DNA from: Aliishimia ponticola
GTDB taxonomy: Bacteria; Pseudomonadota; Alphaproteobacteria; Rhodobacterales; Rhodobacteraceae
Direction: 5' to 3'
NCBI RefSeq assembly: GCF_004803475.1
Contig: NZ_SRKY01000002.1
Location: forward strand, 124,001-188,000
Length of the DNA stretch: 64,000 nt
Shown: positions 1 through 8,779 of the stretch, piece by piece
Position numbering within the stretch: position 1 is the first letter of the stretch
How the letters are laid out: each line of letters begins with the position of its first letter
Made by a program: the position numbers and the translations under genes
Notes under the pieces: model-generated
Databases searched by the model: none
What the model was told of the DNA's origin: nothing
The model's input: the letters and a program-made list of their open reading frames with translations, nothing else

Positions 1-470
1 TGGAATCGCGCGGGTTCGAGATCGGCGTCGGCACCGCATGGGAAAACGGGTTCTTCCGTGCCGGTTTCGCGCGGATCGATACCAGCATCAACGGGCGCGC
101 GGCGGATTCCTATACCGGCAACTATCTGACCATGCCGATGGGTGATTTCCTGACATTCCAGGTCGCGCACCGTCTGGACAATGGCTTGCTGCTGGGCGGC
201 GATTTGCAGGTCGCCTTGGATTTCGACGATACCTATGACGAAACCACCGGCGGACGCGGGCCAGAGATCGACGGATATACCGTCGCCAACGCCTTCATGG
301 AGTATTCGCCAAAGCGGATGGACAACCTGACGCTGCGCGCAGAGGTGAACAACATCTTCGACGCGCAATATGTCAGCCGTGCCACCTATGGGCAGGAATT
401 CGTCGGCGTAGTGGAGCCGCTATACGAGCCGGGCCGCTCTATCCGGCTAAGTGCAGAGATCCTGTTTTGA
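1..470 (+). CDS. TonB-dependent outer-membrane receptor, C-terminal fragment
   Basis: This is the 3' end of a gene that begins before the window and is open from base 3. About 155 residues are visible. They alternate beta-strand-like stretches with Tyr/Asn-rich turns, and the chain ends in a terminal Phe (RLSAEILF), as expected for an outer-membrane beta-barrel C terminus. The segment around VNNIFDAQYVSRA matches the NxFDxxY element near the end of TonB-dependent receptors. It precedes, on the same strand, a siderophore ABC importer, so uptake of a ferric siderophore is the likely role; this rests on context. The plug domain and TonB box are outside the window, so the ligand cannot be judged. 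Confidence 0.85.
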   Translation, partial: ESRGFEIGVGTAWENGFFRAGFARIDTSINGRAADSYTGNYLTMPMGDFLTFQVAHRLDNGLLLGGDLQVALDFDDTYDETTGGRGPEIDGYTVANAFMEYSPKRMDNLTLRAEVNNIFDAQYVSRATYGQEFVGVVEPLYEPGRSIRLSAEILF

Positions 471-554
471 CCCATGTTTGATCCATGGTCGAAACCTTGG
501 TTTGACCTGACCCCGGCGCCCATCAGGGCGTCGGGTTTCGCGTCGTTGGGCGGC

Positions 555-842
555 TTATTCGGCAGTCCAATCCATGGTCTTGACCTCTTCGCGAAAGGCG
601 AATGTCTCAAGGTGCCGGTCGATTACGTTATGCAGCATCGGCACCTTGGCGGGATCGCTGATCTCGGAGGTGACGGTCAGGCCTTCGGCATCGGCGGACA
701 GGTGGGCTTTGCCCATGTCGAAAGCGACCCAACCCTTTTGCGCATCATAGGACGTCTCGACCTTGTGGGCGAAGTGTTTGCACAATTGTTGCAAGTACTT
801 AGAGGCGTTCTCGGTTCGATAATACCCGGTGATTTTCGGCAT
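555..842 (-). CDS. DUF2218 family protein
   Basis: A 95-residue cytosolic protein with no signal peptide or membrane segment. Its pattern resembles the DUF2218 family: an N-terminal SKYLQQLCKHFAHK helix, then a central sheet and a conserved segment around VIDRHLETFAFRE. Family members are commonly found beside siderophore uptake genes, but their biochemical role is not established. It is convergent with the receptor fragment and divergent from the siderophore-binding protein gene, with a 104-bp intergenic region between the two starts that may hold both promoters. I saw no clear iron box there. Confidence 0.75.
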   Translation of the reverse strand: MPKITGYYRTENASKYLQQLCKHFAHKVETSYDAQKGWVAFDMGKAHLSADAEGLTVTSEISDPAKVPMLHNVIDRHLETFAFREEVKTMDWTAE

Positions 843-946
843 GGGGTTGTCTCCAAATGCATGATTTCACCCATCCCTACGCCGGTCGTCCGGGCTGGTA
901 AATACCTGCTTTTCCCGGCGTCACAAATCAAGAAAGGTACACATCC

Positions 947-1837
947 ATGATCAGAATCCTCAGCCTGATGGCGCTGTTATTCGCGGCCCCGTCACTGGCA
1001 GACACGGTCCGCATCGAGACATCTCAAGGCGTGGTCGAAGCGCCCGCCGCGCCGGAAAAAGTGGCGGTGTTCGATCTGGCGGCGTTCGACAGTCTGGCCG
1101 CGCTTGGTGTGCAGCCCGTGGGCCTCGTCCGGCCCGTGTTCCTGTCCTATCTGGAAGAGGCTGCCGCCGGGACCGAGGCTGTCGGATCGCTTTTTGAGCC
1201 GGACTTCGAGGCGCTCTTCGCGTTGCAGCCGGATTTGATTATCGCCGGCGGGCGCAGTTCCGAACAGGTGCCTGAATTGGCGCGCATTGCACCGACGCTG
1301 GATATGACGATTTCGCAGAACACGATTGGCGACGGGCTTGCCCGGCTGGCCGCCTATGGCAAACTGTTCGGCAAAGAGGGCGCGGCCGCCGCGCTGACCG
1401 CAGAGTTCGAGGCGAAACTGGCCGCCACCCGGCAGGCGTTGGCGGGCAAGGGCACGGCGCTGATCGTGATGACCAACGGGCCGAAAATCAGCGCCTACGG
1501 TGCGGCGGGGCGCTTTGGCTGGCTGCATGAGGCGCTTGGACTGCCCGAAGCGGTGGATGGCGTGCAGATGACCAACCATGGCGAGGCGATCAGCTTTGAG
1601 TTCATCCGCGAAGCCAACCCGGACATCCTTCTGGTGATCGACCGTATGGCGGCGATCGGGCAGCAAAGCCAGGGCGCGCGGGCGACGTTGGACAATGCCT
1701 TGGTGCACGAGACAACCGCCTGGAAGACCGGGCATATCGTGCATTTGAGCGCCGCGCCGATCTATATCGCGGGCGGCGGCATCCAGTCGATGACCCTGAC
1801 GCTGGACGAAATCAACGCCGCCTTGGTCGGGGGCTGA
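947..1837 (+). CDS. Iron-siderophore ABC transporter, periplasmic binding protein (FatB/YclQ-like)
   Basis: A 296-residue periplasmic binding protein. Residues 1-18 form a signal peptide ending ALFAAPSLA. The mature part follows the cluster A (helical backbone) substrate-binding fold of iron-siderophore carriers: an N-terminal lobe with VAVFDLAAFDSLAALG, a second strand pair with LQPDLIIAGGRSS, a long linker helix, and a C-terminal lobe containing ANPDILLVIDR. It is the first gene of a four-gene importer and lies 4 bp before the first permease. It would deliver a ferric siderophore, probably of the catecholate or petrobactin type by family resemblance, to the inner-membrane permease. The exact ligand is not determined. 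Confidence 0.88.
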   Translation: MIRILSLMALLFAAPSLADTVRIETSQGVVEAPAAPEKVAVFDLAAFDSLAALGVQPVGLVRPVFLSYLEEAAAGTEAVGSLFEPDFEALFALQPDLIIAGGRSSEQVPELARIAPTLDMTISQNTIGDGLARLAAYGKLFGKEGAAAALTAEFEAKLAATRQALAGKGTALIVMTNGPKISAYGAAGRFGWLHEALGLPEAVDGVQMTNHGEAISFEFIREANPDILLVIDRMAAIGQQSQGARATLDNALVHETTAWKTGHIVHLSAAPIYIAGGGIQSMTLTLDEINAALVGG

Positions 1838-1841
1838 AGCC

Positions 1842-2789
1842 ATGGCGCTGGCCCTTGCAGGTATGCTTGTCGCTTTGTCGATCATCTCGCTCTTTGTCGG
1901 GGTGATCGACCTGTCTTGGGCCGCCCTGTGGTCCGAGCCGGGCGCGATTGACTTGCTTGTGGTCAGCCGGGGGCCGCGCACCATTGCTGTCGTGATCTCG
2001 GGCGGTGCCTTGGCAGTGAGCGGTGCGATCATGCAGATGCTGGTCCGCAACCGCTTTGTGGAGCCGATGACAGCGGGAACGGGGCAAGGGGCGGCGCTTG
2101 GCATTCTGCTGGTCACGCTTTTCGCGCCGGGGGCATCGATCCTGGTGAAGATGCTGCTGGCGTCGATAACCGCGCTGGGGGCGGCCGTAGGATTTCTGGC
2201 CATCGTGCAACGCTTGCCGCCGGTCCAGCCCCTGCTGGTGGCGCTAGTCGGGCTGATTTATGGGGGCATTCTTGGCGCGGTGGTGACATTCATCGCCTAT
2301 CAGGCGGATCTGCTGCAATACGTGGAAATCTGGATGAACGGCGAGTTCTCCGGTGTTTTGCAGGGACGGTATGAACTGATTTGGCTGGTGGCCGTGGTCG
2401 CCGGGCTGGCCTATCTGGCGGCGGATCAATTCGCCATTATCGGAATGGGCCGGACTGCCAGCATCAATCTGGGGCTCAATTACAGGCAGACGATGGTGCT
2501 GGGGCTGCTGGCGATTTCCATCGTCACCGCGCTGACCGTTGTGACGGTGGGCATGATCCCCTTCGTCGGTCTGGTGGTGCCGAATATCGTGGCGCGGCTT
2601 GCGGGCGACAATCTGCGCCGAACCCTTCCCCTGACAGCCATGAGCGGCGCGGCCCTTGTTCTGGCCTGCGACATCTTCGGGCGGATCATCCGCTATCCTT
2701 ACGAGATACCGGTGGGGACCGTGTTCGGTGCGATCGGCGCTGGTCTGTTCCTGTGGCTGTTGCATGGAGCAAAGCGCCATGTTTGGTAG
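1842..2789 (+). CDS. Iron-siderophore ABC transporter, permease 1 (FecCD family)
   Basis: A 315-residue integral membrane protein with about nine hydrophobic segments, typical of the FecCD/BtuC permease family. The RNRFVEPMTAGTGQGAALG segment near residue 70 is the usual family loop, and PFVGLVVPNIVARLAGDN near residue 235 is the coupling loop that contacts the ATPase. It starts 4 bp after the binding-protein gene and overlaps the second permease gene by 11 bp, so the two permeases are probably made together and pair as a heterodimer. Confidence 0.9.
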   Translation: MALALAGMLVALSIISLFVGVIDLSWAALWSEPGAIDLLVVSRGPRTIAVVISGGALAVSGAIMQMLVRNRFVEPMTAGTGQGAALGILLVTLFAPGASILVKMLLASITALGAAVGFLAIVQRLPPVQPLLVALVGLIYGGILGAVVTFIAYQADLLQYVEIWMNGEFSGVLQGRYELIWLVAVVAGLAYLAADQFAIIGMGRTASINLGLNYRQTMVLGLLAISIVTALTVVTVGMIPFVGLVVPNIVARLAGDNLRRTLPLTAMSGAALVLACDIFGRIIRYPYEIPVGTVFGAIGAGLFLWLLHGAKRHVW

Positions 2790-3723
2790 GCGTTTGCTGC
2801 TTTTGACACTTGGCCTGTGCCTGTGCATCGCGCTCTATCTGGTGTGGGGCGCGCGTGGCAATTGGGGCTTTGTGCTGCCGTTCCGCGCCAACAAGCTGGC
2901 CGCCATGCTGCTGGTTGCGCTGTCCGTATCCAGTGCCACGGTGCTGTTCCAGACCATCACGCGCAATTCGATCCTGACGCCCTCGGTCATGGGGTTCGAC
3001 GCGCTTTACCTGCTGACACTCACCGCGCTGATTTTCGTTCTGGGCGGGCAAAGCTTCATGCAATTGCCAGCGATCGGGCAGTTCCTCGTCAATACGGTGC
3101 TGATGATGGGCGCGGCTTTGGCGCTGTTTGGCACATTGCTCAGACGCGGCGGAAGCGACCTGTTCCGCATGATCCTGACTGGCATCATCTTTGCCGGGCT
3201 TTTTCGTTCGGTTACCAGCTTTCTGCAACGCATCATCGATCCCAACGAATTCATGGTGGTCCAAGCGAATTCCTTTGCGCGTTTCGCGCGGGTAGAGTTG
3301 CCGCTGCTGGCGCTAGCGGGTGCGCTTACCTTGGCGGCGCTTGGGGCAGCGTGGCATATGCGCCACCGGCTCGATGTACTGGCGCTGGGCGAGCAGACCG
3401 CAATCAGTCTTGGCGAAAGCCCCAGGCGCGGTCTCTTCCAAGTGCTGATCCTTGTGTCGGTCTTGGTGTCTGTATCGACAGCGCTGGTCGGGCCAATGGC
3501 GTTTCTTGGCCTTCTGGTGGTCAGCGTCGCGCGGCAGATCACCCCCACCGTGTCCCATGCGGTTTTGCTGCCCTCTGCCGGATTGGTGTCCGCCATCACG
3601 CTGGTCGGCGGGCAATTGGTGTTGGAGCGCGCCTTGCAGTCCAGCACCCCCCTTGTCGTGGTCGTCGATGTGCTCGGCGGTCTTGTGTTTCTGACCCTGC
3701 TGTTGCGGAGAACACCCCGATGA
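2779..3723 (+). CDS. Iron-siderophore ABC transporter, permease 2 (FecCD family)
   Basis: A 314-residue FecCD-type permease and partner of the preceding gene. The start at 2779 was chosen because GGAG lies 9 bases upstream, inside the end of permease 1, and the protein then begins with a normal first membrane helix (MFGRRLLLLTLGLCL). Later in-frame landmarks are RNSILTPSVMGFDALY and the coupling-loop region GPMAFLGLLVVSVARQI. Its stop overlaps the start of the ATPase gene in an ATGA arrangement. The paired permeases form the transmembrane channel for the siderophore complex. Confidence 0.88.
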   Translation: MFGRRLLLLTLGLCLCIALYLVWGARGNWGFVLPFRANKLAAMLLVALSVSSATVLFQTITRNSILTPSVMGFDALYLLTLTALIFVLGGQSFMQLPAIGQFLVNTVLMMGAALALFGTLLRRGGSDLFRMILTGIIFAGLFRSVTSFLQRIIDPNEFMVVQANSFARFARVELPLLALAGALTLAALGAAWHMRHRLDVLALGEQTAISLGESPRRGLFQVLILVSVLVSVSTALVGPMAFLGLLVVSVARQITPTVSHAVLLPSAGLVSAITLVGGQLVLERALQSSTPLVVVVDVLGGLVFLTLLLRRTPR

Positions 3724-4472
3724 TCACCATCACGGACCTGAGCTATGATCGCGATGAAACGCCCGTTCTGCGCGGCGTGGATCTGACGCTGAATGCCGGT
3801 GGGGTGAAGGCACTGATCGGACCGAACGGGGCAGGGAAATCGACACTGCTTTCGCTGATCGCGCGGCTGATCCCGATGCAGAGCGGGCGGATCATGGTGG
3901 ATGATCTGGAAATCGGCGCCTGCGCCAACGACGTGCTGGCCCGCAGGCTGGCAATCCTGCCGCAAGCCAGCGAAGCCGCGCCTTTGCTGACAGTGCGGGA
4001 ATTGGTCGGGTTTGGACGCTATCCCTATCACAAGGGGCGTCCAACGGCGGCGGACCGCGAAAAGGTCGAAGACGCCTTGGCCACCTTCGAGCTACAGGCC
4101 CTTGCAGAGCGCCGTTTGGACAGTTTGTCCGGCGGGCAACGGCAGCGCGCGCAGGTGGCAATGATCTTTGCGCAGGACACGGATTACATCTTGCTGGACG
4201 AGCCGCTGAACAACCTCGACATCGCGGCGTCTCGGGGGTTGATGCGGACATTGCAGGATTTGGCACAGCACCACGCGCGGACCATCGTGATCGTCCTGCA
4301 CGATATCAATTACGCGGCGGCCTATGCCAATGAGATCGTGGCGATGAAGGATGGCGGCATCGTCGCCCAGGGCGCACCGCAAGATGTCGTGACAGAGGCG
4401 ATGCTACGCGAGGTCTACGGCACGGCGGCGGCGGTGCATCGCATCGACGGCAGGGTGCTTGTCGGCGTTTAG
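3720..4472 (+). CDS. Iron-siderophore ABC transporter, ATP-binding protein (FecE/YclP-like)
   Basis: A 250-residue cytoplasmic ABC ATPase. Walker A GPNGAGKST lies near residue 37, the Q-loop region is LPQAS, the signature is LSGGQRQR near residue 135, Walker B plus catalytic Glu is DYILLDEPLNNLD, and the H-loop is IVLHDINYAAAYA. All catalytic elements are intact. The start overlaps the permease stop by 4 bases (ATGA), which places it as the last gene of the importer operon. The length fits single-domain siderophore ATPases. It powers import of the ferric siderophore through the two permeases. Confidence 0.92.
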   Translation: MITITDLSYDRDETPVLRGVDLTLNAGGVKALIGPNGAGKSTLLSLIARLIPMQSGRIMVDDLEIGACANDVLARRLAILPQASEAAPLLTVRELVGFGRYPYHKGRPTAADREKVEDALATFELQALAERRLDSLSGGQRQRAQVAMIFAQDTDYILLDEPLNNLDIAASRGLMRTLQDLAQHHARTIVIVLHDINYAAAYANEIVAMKDGGIVAQGAPQDVVTEAMLREVYGTAAAVHRIDGRVLVGV

Positions 4473-4543
4473 GTGACGGGTCTTCCCGAAATTCACATGC
4501 GCGCCGGACCCGGAATCGCATGGCCGGGCGGTTCCTGCGAAAA

Positions 4544-4620
4544 TGGCGATCCCTGAAGGACTCGAACCCTCAACCTGCTGATTAGAAGTCAGCTGCTCTA
4601 TCCAGTTGAGCTAAGGGACC
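4544..4620 (-). tRNA. tRNA-Arg (anticodon TCT)
   Basis: Read on the minus strand, the acceptor arm GGTCCCT (4620-4614) pairs with AGGGATC near the 3' end. It is followed by a G discriminator and an encoded CCA (4546-4544). The D-arm is TAGCTCAACTGGATAGAGCA, the anticodon stem CTGACT/AATCAG encloses TCT, and the T-loop carries GGTTCGAGTCC. TCT reads AGA codons, so this is tRNA-Arg. It stands alone, and I saw no integrase or duplicated 3' end nearby. Confidence 0.95.
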
Positions 4621-4719
4621 GCTTGTCCATCTTCTGCCTTCAACGGGCGGATATCGCAAGCCTTTGCATGTCGGGCAAGGCAAGCGCGGTATTGATGGGC
4701 CCATCGGCGGGCAGGGCGT

Positions 4720-5034
4720 TTAGTGGGTCCAGACGCCGCGCCGGTCGGTGGCGAAATTCTCGCCATAGCCGCGCGGGCGGATATTCATCTTGCGTGGCTT
4801 GGGTTCCTGCACCACCGCGTCGATGTCATGGTCATGCGCGTAATCCAACGCCTCTTTCTTGCTGTCGAAGGTCAGCCGCACTTGGGTTTGCGTGTCGCTG
4901 GACGAGGTCCAACCCATCAGCGGATCGACTTCACGGGCAGAGGTTTGCGCGAATTCCAGCACCCATTCATGCGTCTTGGCAGTGCCCGATTGCATGGCTG
5001 TCTTGGCTGGTTTGTAGATTCGTGCGCGCATCAT
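4720..5034 (-). CDS. NADH dehydrogenase (complex I) accessory subunit, NDUFS4-like
   Basis: A protein of about 104 residues of the ETC complex I subunit family, the bacterial counterpart of the mitochondrial 18-kDa NDUFS4 subunit. Visible features are [15 protein letters not shown] at the N terminus, WVLEF, a central [16 protein letters not shown] and the characteristic tail [18 protein letters not shown], which ends in the family WTH. The start at 5034 has GGAG seven bases upstream; an alternative ATG lies immediately after it. In alphaproteobacteria this subunit sits on the peripheral arm of respiratory complex I. The gene stands alone between the tRNA and a lipoprotein gene. Confidence 0.88.
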   Translation of the reverse strand: MMRARIYKPAKTAMQSGTAKTHEWVLEFAQTSAREVDPLMGWTSSSDTQTQVRLTFDSKKEALDYAHDHDIDAVVQEPKPRKMNIRPRGYGENFATDRRGVWTH

Positions 5035-5134
5035 TTGGTGGCTCCGCCAATTGCAGGTTGCTGCCATTCATATAGGGCGCGGCGCCGCATCCCGGCAAGA
5101 TGCGAATTGTCTCAGTTTAGGGGCATTGCGCCGC

Positions 5135-5875
5135 TCAGAACTTAACATATCCGTAAAGGAACGCATCGCGCGTGCGGCTCAAACGCAGCGGGGTCGCGCG
5201 CGAACTGGACAAAAGCGCGGTCAGGCTGCGCCCCTTGGTGCCTGTCTGGATTTCCCTGACCAATTGCGCGTCCTCGTCGCTAAGGCCCTTGCAGGCACCA
5301 GTTTCGTTCCACAAGCGGTGCGAGACCGGGCCGGCTGTCACACCGGAAATGACTGGGCCGGACAGCGTATCGCCGCCCTGCACCGAATGGTCCCGCACCA
5401 GCGTCTTGATGGTTTCGGCCATGACCCGCGCGCTTTCGGCAAAGCTCATGTCGCGGATTTTGCGCATCTCGGGCGTGACTTCCGCTTCTGGCAGGCCCGC
5501 AGCTTCGTCGTTCAGGCATTTGCGTGCAACGAACAGCCAGTCATGGATGATATAGGCCGGCCCATAGCCCCACGCGTTGAACCCGCGCAGGGACTGGACC
5601 GAGCGCGGGATCGATCCGCCATCGGTATAGAACGGCTCCGGCTGGATGATGCGGCTGCCACCTGAGGCCATGGCGCGCTCGCCGCGCGTAAAGGTCAGTT
5701 CGTCCCCGATCAGGGGAACATAGATGAAGTCGCCATCGCCAAGAAAGCTGTCCGCATTCGGCCCGGTCCACACCACCAGAAGCGTGCCGGAGAACGTCCC
5801 GCGCGGCACCCGGTCATACCCCACATGGGTGCAGGCGCTGAGAACCAACAAGAGCCCAATGAAGACGCGCATCAT
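5135..5875 (-). CDS. DUF1353-like putative lipoprotein
   Basis: A 246-residue protein with an N-terminal lipoprotein signal (MRVFIGLLLVLSAC, lipobox LSAC, Cys15), so probably membrane-anchored in the periplasm. The central part has FYTDGGSIPRSVQSL and GYGPAYIIHDWLF, matching the conserved S-I-P-R and A-x-x-I-H-D-x-L segments of DUF1353, a family seen in phage and bacterial genomes with no firm function. The conserved His-Asp suggests a hydrolase-like or metal site, which is inference. The C-terminal third is less conserved and Arg/Ser-rich. The gene is divergent from uvrB. Confidence 0.65.
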   Translation of the reverse strand: MMRVFIGLLLVLSACTHVGYDRVPRGTFSGTLLVVWTGPNADSFLGDGDFIYVPLIGDELTFTRGERAMASGGSRIIQPEPFYTDGGSIPRSVQSLRGFNAWGYGPAYIIHDWLFVARKCLNDEAAGLPEAEVTPEMRKIRDMSFAESARVMAETIKTLVRDHSVQGGDTLSGPVISGVTAGPVSHRLWNETGACKGLSDEDAQLVREIQTGTKGRSLTALLSSSRATPLRLSRTRDAFLYGYVKF

Positions 5876-6047
5876 CTGAAATCCTCCGGTGAAATGGGAC
5901 CATCCTTGCCCTGCGCTGCGTAGCGGTCAAGCGCGCGGGCGCGGTGCAGCCCCGGTCGGCCGCGTGTCGGCTGCTGCCAATTTCTGTCCGCAGCCCCCCT
6001 TGCATCCCGCCCCACCCGTGACACATTGCCTATCAAGGAGACCGCCC

Positions 6048-8249
6048 ATGCCCCATGTCCATTCCGATAAGTCGCCCGCCCTGATGAACGCCCCCGCCGA
6101 GGACGTGCGATCCCGGCTGAAACTGGAAGGCGGCAAGCGGCTTGTCATGCAGACGGAATTCCAGCCTGCGGGCGATCAGCCGACGGCGATCAAGGAATTG
6201 GCCGGCGGCGTGCTGGACGGGGAGCGCGATCAGGTGCTTCTGGGCGCGACCGGGACGGGCAAGACGTTCACGATGGCCAAGGTGATCGAAGAAACGCAGC
6301 GCCCGGCGATCATTCTTGCCCCGAACAAGACACTGGCGGCCCAGCTTTACGGCGAGTTCAAGGGCTTCTTTCCCGACAACGCCGTCGAGTATTTCGTCAG
6401 CTATTATGACTATTACCAGCCCGAAGCCTATGTGCCGCGGTCGGACACCTATATCGAGAAAGAAAGCCAGATCAACGAACAGATCGACCGGATGCGCCAT
6501 TCGGCCACGCGGGCTTTGCTGGAACGCGATGACGTTGTGATCGTGGCGTCGGTCTCGTGCATTTACGGTATCGGGTCGGTGGAAACCTATGGTGCGATGA
6601 CGCAGGATCTGATTGTGGGCAAGACCTATGATCAGCGCGCGGTGATCGCGGACCTTGTGGCGCAGCAATACCGCCGCAACGATCAGGCATTTCAGCGCGG
6701 CGCGTTCCGTGTACGGGGCGACAGTCTTGAGATTTTCCCGGCCCACCTTGAGGATCGCGCGTGGCGCTTGTCCTTCTTCGGGGAAGAATTGGAAGCGATC
6801 ACGGAATTCGATCCGCTTACCGGTGAGAAAACCGACTCGATGGACCGCATCCGCGTCTACGCCAATTCGCACTACGTCACGCCGAAGCCGACCATGCAGC
6901 AGGCCATCAATGGCATCAAGAAAGAGCTGCGCGGACGGCTCGATCAGCTTGTGGGCGAGGGCAAGCTTCTGGAAGCCCAGCGGCTTGAGCAGCGCACGAA
7001 TTTCGATCTTGAAATGCTGGAGGCCACGGGCGTCTGCAACGGGATCGAAAACTATTCGCGCTATTTGACGGGCCGCGCCCCGGGCGAGCCGCCCCCGACG
7101 CTGTTCGAGTTCATTCCGGATAACGCGATTGTCTTTGCCGATGAAAGCCACGTCTCGGTGCCGCAGATTGGCGCCATGTACAAGGGCGACTACCGCCGCA
7201 AGTTCACGCTGGCCGATCACGGCTTCCGGCTGCCGTCCTGCATGGATAACCGACCGCTCAAGTTCGAGGAATGGGATGCCATGCGCCCGCAATCGGTGTT
7301 TGTGTCTGCCACCCCGGCGGCATGGGAACTGGATCAGGCGGGCGGTGTCTTTACCGAACAGGTCATTCGCCCCACCGGCCTGCTGGACCCGCTGGTGGAA
7401 ATCCGGCCGGTGGACATGCAGGTCGACGATCTGCTGGACGAGGTGCGGCGCGTCTCTGCCGATGGGTATCGGACGCTTGTCACAACGCTGACAAAGCGTA
7501 TGGCCGAGGATCTGACCGAATACCTGCACGAGCAGGGGATCAAGGTCCGCTACATGCACTCTGACATCGACACGATCGAACGGATCGAAATCCTGCGCGA
7601 TCTGCGGCTTGGCGCGTTCGATGTTCTTGTCGGCATCAACCTGCTGCGCGAGGGGTTGGATATTCCCGAATGTGGTCTGGTGGCGATCCTGGACGCGGAT
7701 AAAGAGGGCTTCTTGCGCTCTGAAACCTCGTTGATCCAGACCATTGGCCGGGCGGCGCGGAATGCGGATGGGCGTGTCATCATGTATGCTGACAAGATCA
7801 CCGGATCGATGGAACGGGCGCTCGCCGAGACCGACCGCCGCCGGGCCAAGCAGATCGCATATAATGAAGAGCACGGGATCACCCCGGCCACCGTCAAGAA
7901 AAACGTCGATGACGTTCTGGCGGGGCTGTATCAGGGTGACGTGGACATGAACCGCGTTACCGCAAAGGTGGATCACGCCAAGGCCGGGCAAAACCTTCAG
8001 GCGGTGCTGGACGGTCTGCGTGCCGATATGCGCAAGGCGGCGGAGAACCTCGAATTCGAAGAGGCGGCGCGCCTGCGGGACGAGGTCAAGCGGCTTGAAG
8101 CGGTGGACCTTGCCGTGCATGACGACCCACTTGCGCGGCAAAGCGCGGTCGAAGCGGCGTCCGAGGCGGCTGTGAAATCCTCGGGCCGCTCGACGGCGGG
8201 CCGCGCGGGCCAACGCGGCGGCAACGTGAAACGGCGCAAGAAGCGCTGA
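6048..8249 (+). CDS. uvrB: Excinuclease ABC subunit B
   Basis: A 733-residue UvrB, the damage-verification helicase of nucleotide excision repair that loads onto DNA with UvrA and recruits UvrC. Visible are Walker [10 protein letters not shown], the beta-hairpin region [20 protein letters not shown], the DEAD-like DESH box, helicase motifs [14 protein letters not shown] and QTIGRAARN, and a C-terminal UVR domain ([17 protein letters not shown]) that binds UvrC. The start at 6048 has AAGGAG seven bases upstream; extending further upstream would add an unlikely Pro/Arg-rich leader. I found no GTTC-N7-GTTC LexA-type box in the 172 bases upstream. Confidence 0.97.
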   Translation: MPHVHSDKSPALMNAPAEDVRSRLKLEGGKRLVMQTEFQPAGDQPTAIKELAGGVLDGERDQVLLGATGTGKTFTMAKVIEETQRPAIILAPNKTLAAQLYGEFKGFFPDNAVEYFVSYYDYYQPEAYVPRSDTYIEKESQINEQIDRMRHSATRALLERDDVVIVASVSCIYGIGSVETYGAMTQDLIVGKTYDQRAVIADLVAQQYRRNDQAFQRGAFRVRGDSLEIFPAHLEDRAWRLSFFGEELEAITEFDPLTGEKTDSMDRIRVYANSHYVTPKPTMQQAINGIKKELRGRLDQLVGEGKLLEAQRLEQRTNFDLEMLEATGVCNGIENYSRYLTGRAPGEPPPTLFEFIPDNAIVFADESHVSVPQIGAMYKGDYRRKFTLADHGFRLPSCMDNRPLKFEEWDAMRPQSVFVSATPAAWELDQAGGVFTEQVIRPTGLLDPLVEIRPVDMQVDDLLDEVRRVSADGYRTLVTTLTKRMAEDLTEYLHEQGIKVRYMHSDIDTIERIEILRDLRLGAFDVLVGINLLREGLDIPECGLVAILDADKEGFLRSETSLIQTIGRAARNADGRVIMYADKITGSMERALAETDRRRAKQIAYNEEHGITPATVKKNVDDVLAGLYQGDVDMNRVTAKVDHAKAGQNLQAVLDGLRADMRKAAENLEFEEAARLRDEVKRLEAVDLAVHDDPLARQSAVEAASEAAVKSSGRSTAGRAGQRGGNVKRRKKR

Positions 8250-8270
8250 GGCGCCATCCATTCACTGTAA

Positions 8271-8301
8271 GGGGCCGTGCCGGGGTGGCGCGGCCCTTTT
8301 T
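8271..8301 (+). terminator. Rho-independent terminator after uvrB
   Basis: GGGCCGTGCC (8272-8281) pairs with GGCGCGGCCC (8287-8296), with one G-U wobble and a 5-base loop, followed directly by TTTTT. It lies 22 bases after the uvrB stop. Confidence 0.88.
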
Positions 8302-8374
8302 CGTGCGCGATGCTGCCAACTTGGGCAGCTAAGCCCTGCGCGCGCAAATTTGATACCCAACTAATTTTGTCGGG

Positions 8375-8399
8375 TTGACATATCTGACTAAACAACTCA
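8375..8399 (+). promoter_or_regulatory. Probable iron-responsive promoter/operator (TGA-N9-TCA)
   Basis: Between the uvrB terminator and the hemP operon lies TTGACA (8375-8380), a possible -35 element. Overlapping its spacer is TGA (8385-8387), nine bases, then TCA (8397-8399). TGA-N9-TCA is the published form of the alphaproteobacterial RirA iron-responsive operator, and Rhodobacterales also use a related iron-Rhodo box. No good -10 hexamer is evident. The assignment rests on this single match plus the iron genes downstream. Confidence 0.5.
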
Positions 8400-8468
8400 G
8401 TTTTGCCGAGATAGCCAGCCGCGAGTCTCGGGGCAAGCCGACAACTTAGACCTGACAGGGGCTGGCGC

Positions 8469-8615
8469 ATGAAATCTGCGAATGAAACCGCGAAGCCGGT
8501 GCATGGCGACAGGGTGGAAACCCTCATGCAGGCGTTCGATCTTGGGCTGCCGGGACTTCTGAATCTGGAATGGATCATGGATCGAATGGAACACGGGGAG
8601 CGCGTTACGAAATGA
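8469..8615 (+). CDS. Small ORF (48 aa) translationally coupled to hemP
   Basis: A short gene not expected from length-filtered calling. It starts at an ATG with AGGGG seven bases upstream, encodes 48 residues (MKSANETAKPVHGDRVETLM onward, with a hydrophobic-acidic middle AFDLGLPGLLNLEW) and stops at TGA 8613-8615. The stop overlaps the hemP start in an ATGA. There is no signal peptide or cysteine. Strict coupling to hemP and a sensible ribosome site argue for a real gene. I do not recognise the family; a role in haem or iron uptake regulation is inference from position. Confidence 0.6.
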   Translation: MKSANETAKPVHGDRVETLMQAFDLGLPGLLNLEWIMDRMEHGERVTK

Positions 8616-8779
8616 TGATCAATATCGCAAAGGAAACGACCCTGCCGGTTGAGAACGCAACGCCGGTCTATGATGCCCGCGATCTGACCAAGGGCGGCGG
8701 TCTGGCGCAGATCAAGCTGGGCGATCAACTCTATACGCTGCGGATCACCCGCGCGGGAAAACTGATCCTGACGAAATGA
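8612..8779 (+). CDS. hemP: Hemin uptake protein HemP
   Basis: A 55-residue protein ending in the highly conserved HemP tail YTLRITRAGKLILTK, preceded by YDARDLTKGGGLAQIKLG. HemP proteins are small, mostly basic cytosolic proteins linked to haem-iron acquisition; in some bacteria they act as transcriptional activators of the haem receptor gene. The start at 8612 overlaps the preceding stop (ATGA), and an alternative ATG follows at once. The stop in turn overlaps the start of the next gene (ATGA at 8776), so the small trio is probably translated as a coupled unit. Confidence 0.9.
   Translation: MMINIAKETTLPVENATPVYDARDLTKGGGLAQIKLGDQLYTLRITRAGKLILTK

Noticed and set aside
843-946. Iron operator between the DUF2218 and siderophore-binding genes
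   Set aside because: The nearest candidate, TGA-N9-TCC, fails the last base and there is no inverted Irr/Fur-like box.
4544-4620. tRNA-Arg as integration site of a genomic island
   Set aside because: No integrase and no repeat of the tRNA 3' end was seen, and the flanking genes are ordinary chromosomal genes.
5876-6047. SOS (LexA) box upstream of uvrB
   Set aside because: No GTTC-N7-GTTC or GAAC-N7-GTTC arrangement was found in this 172-base region; it holds only a GC-rich stretch and the uvrB ribosome site.
6033-8261. A 742-codon open frame on the minus strand opposite uvrB
   Set aside because: It is a high-GC antisense shadow of a clear UvrB gene with no family features or ribosome site.
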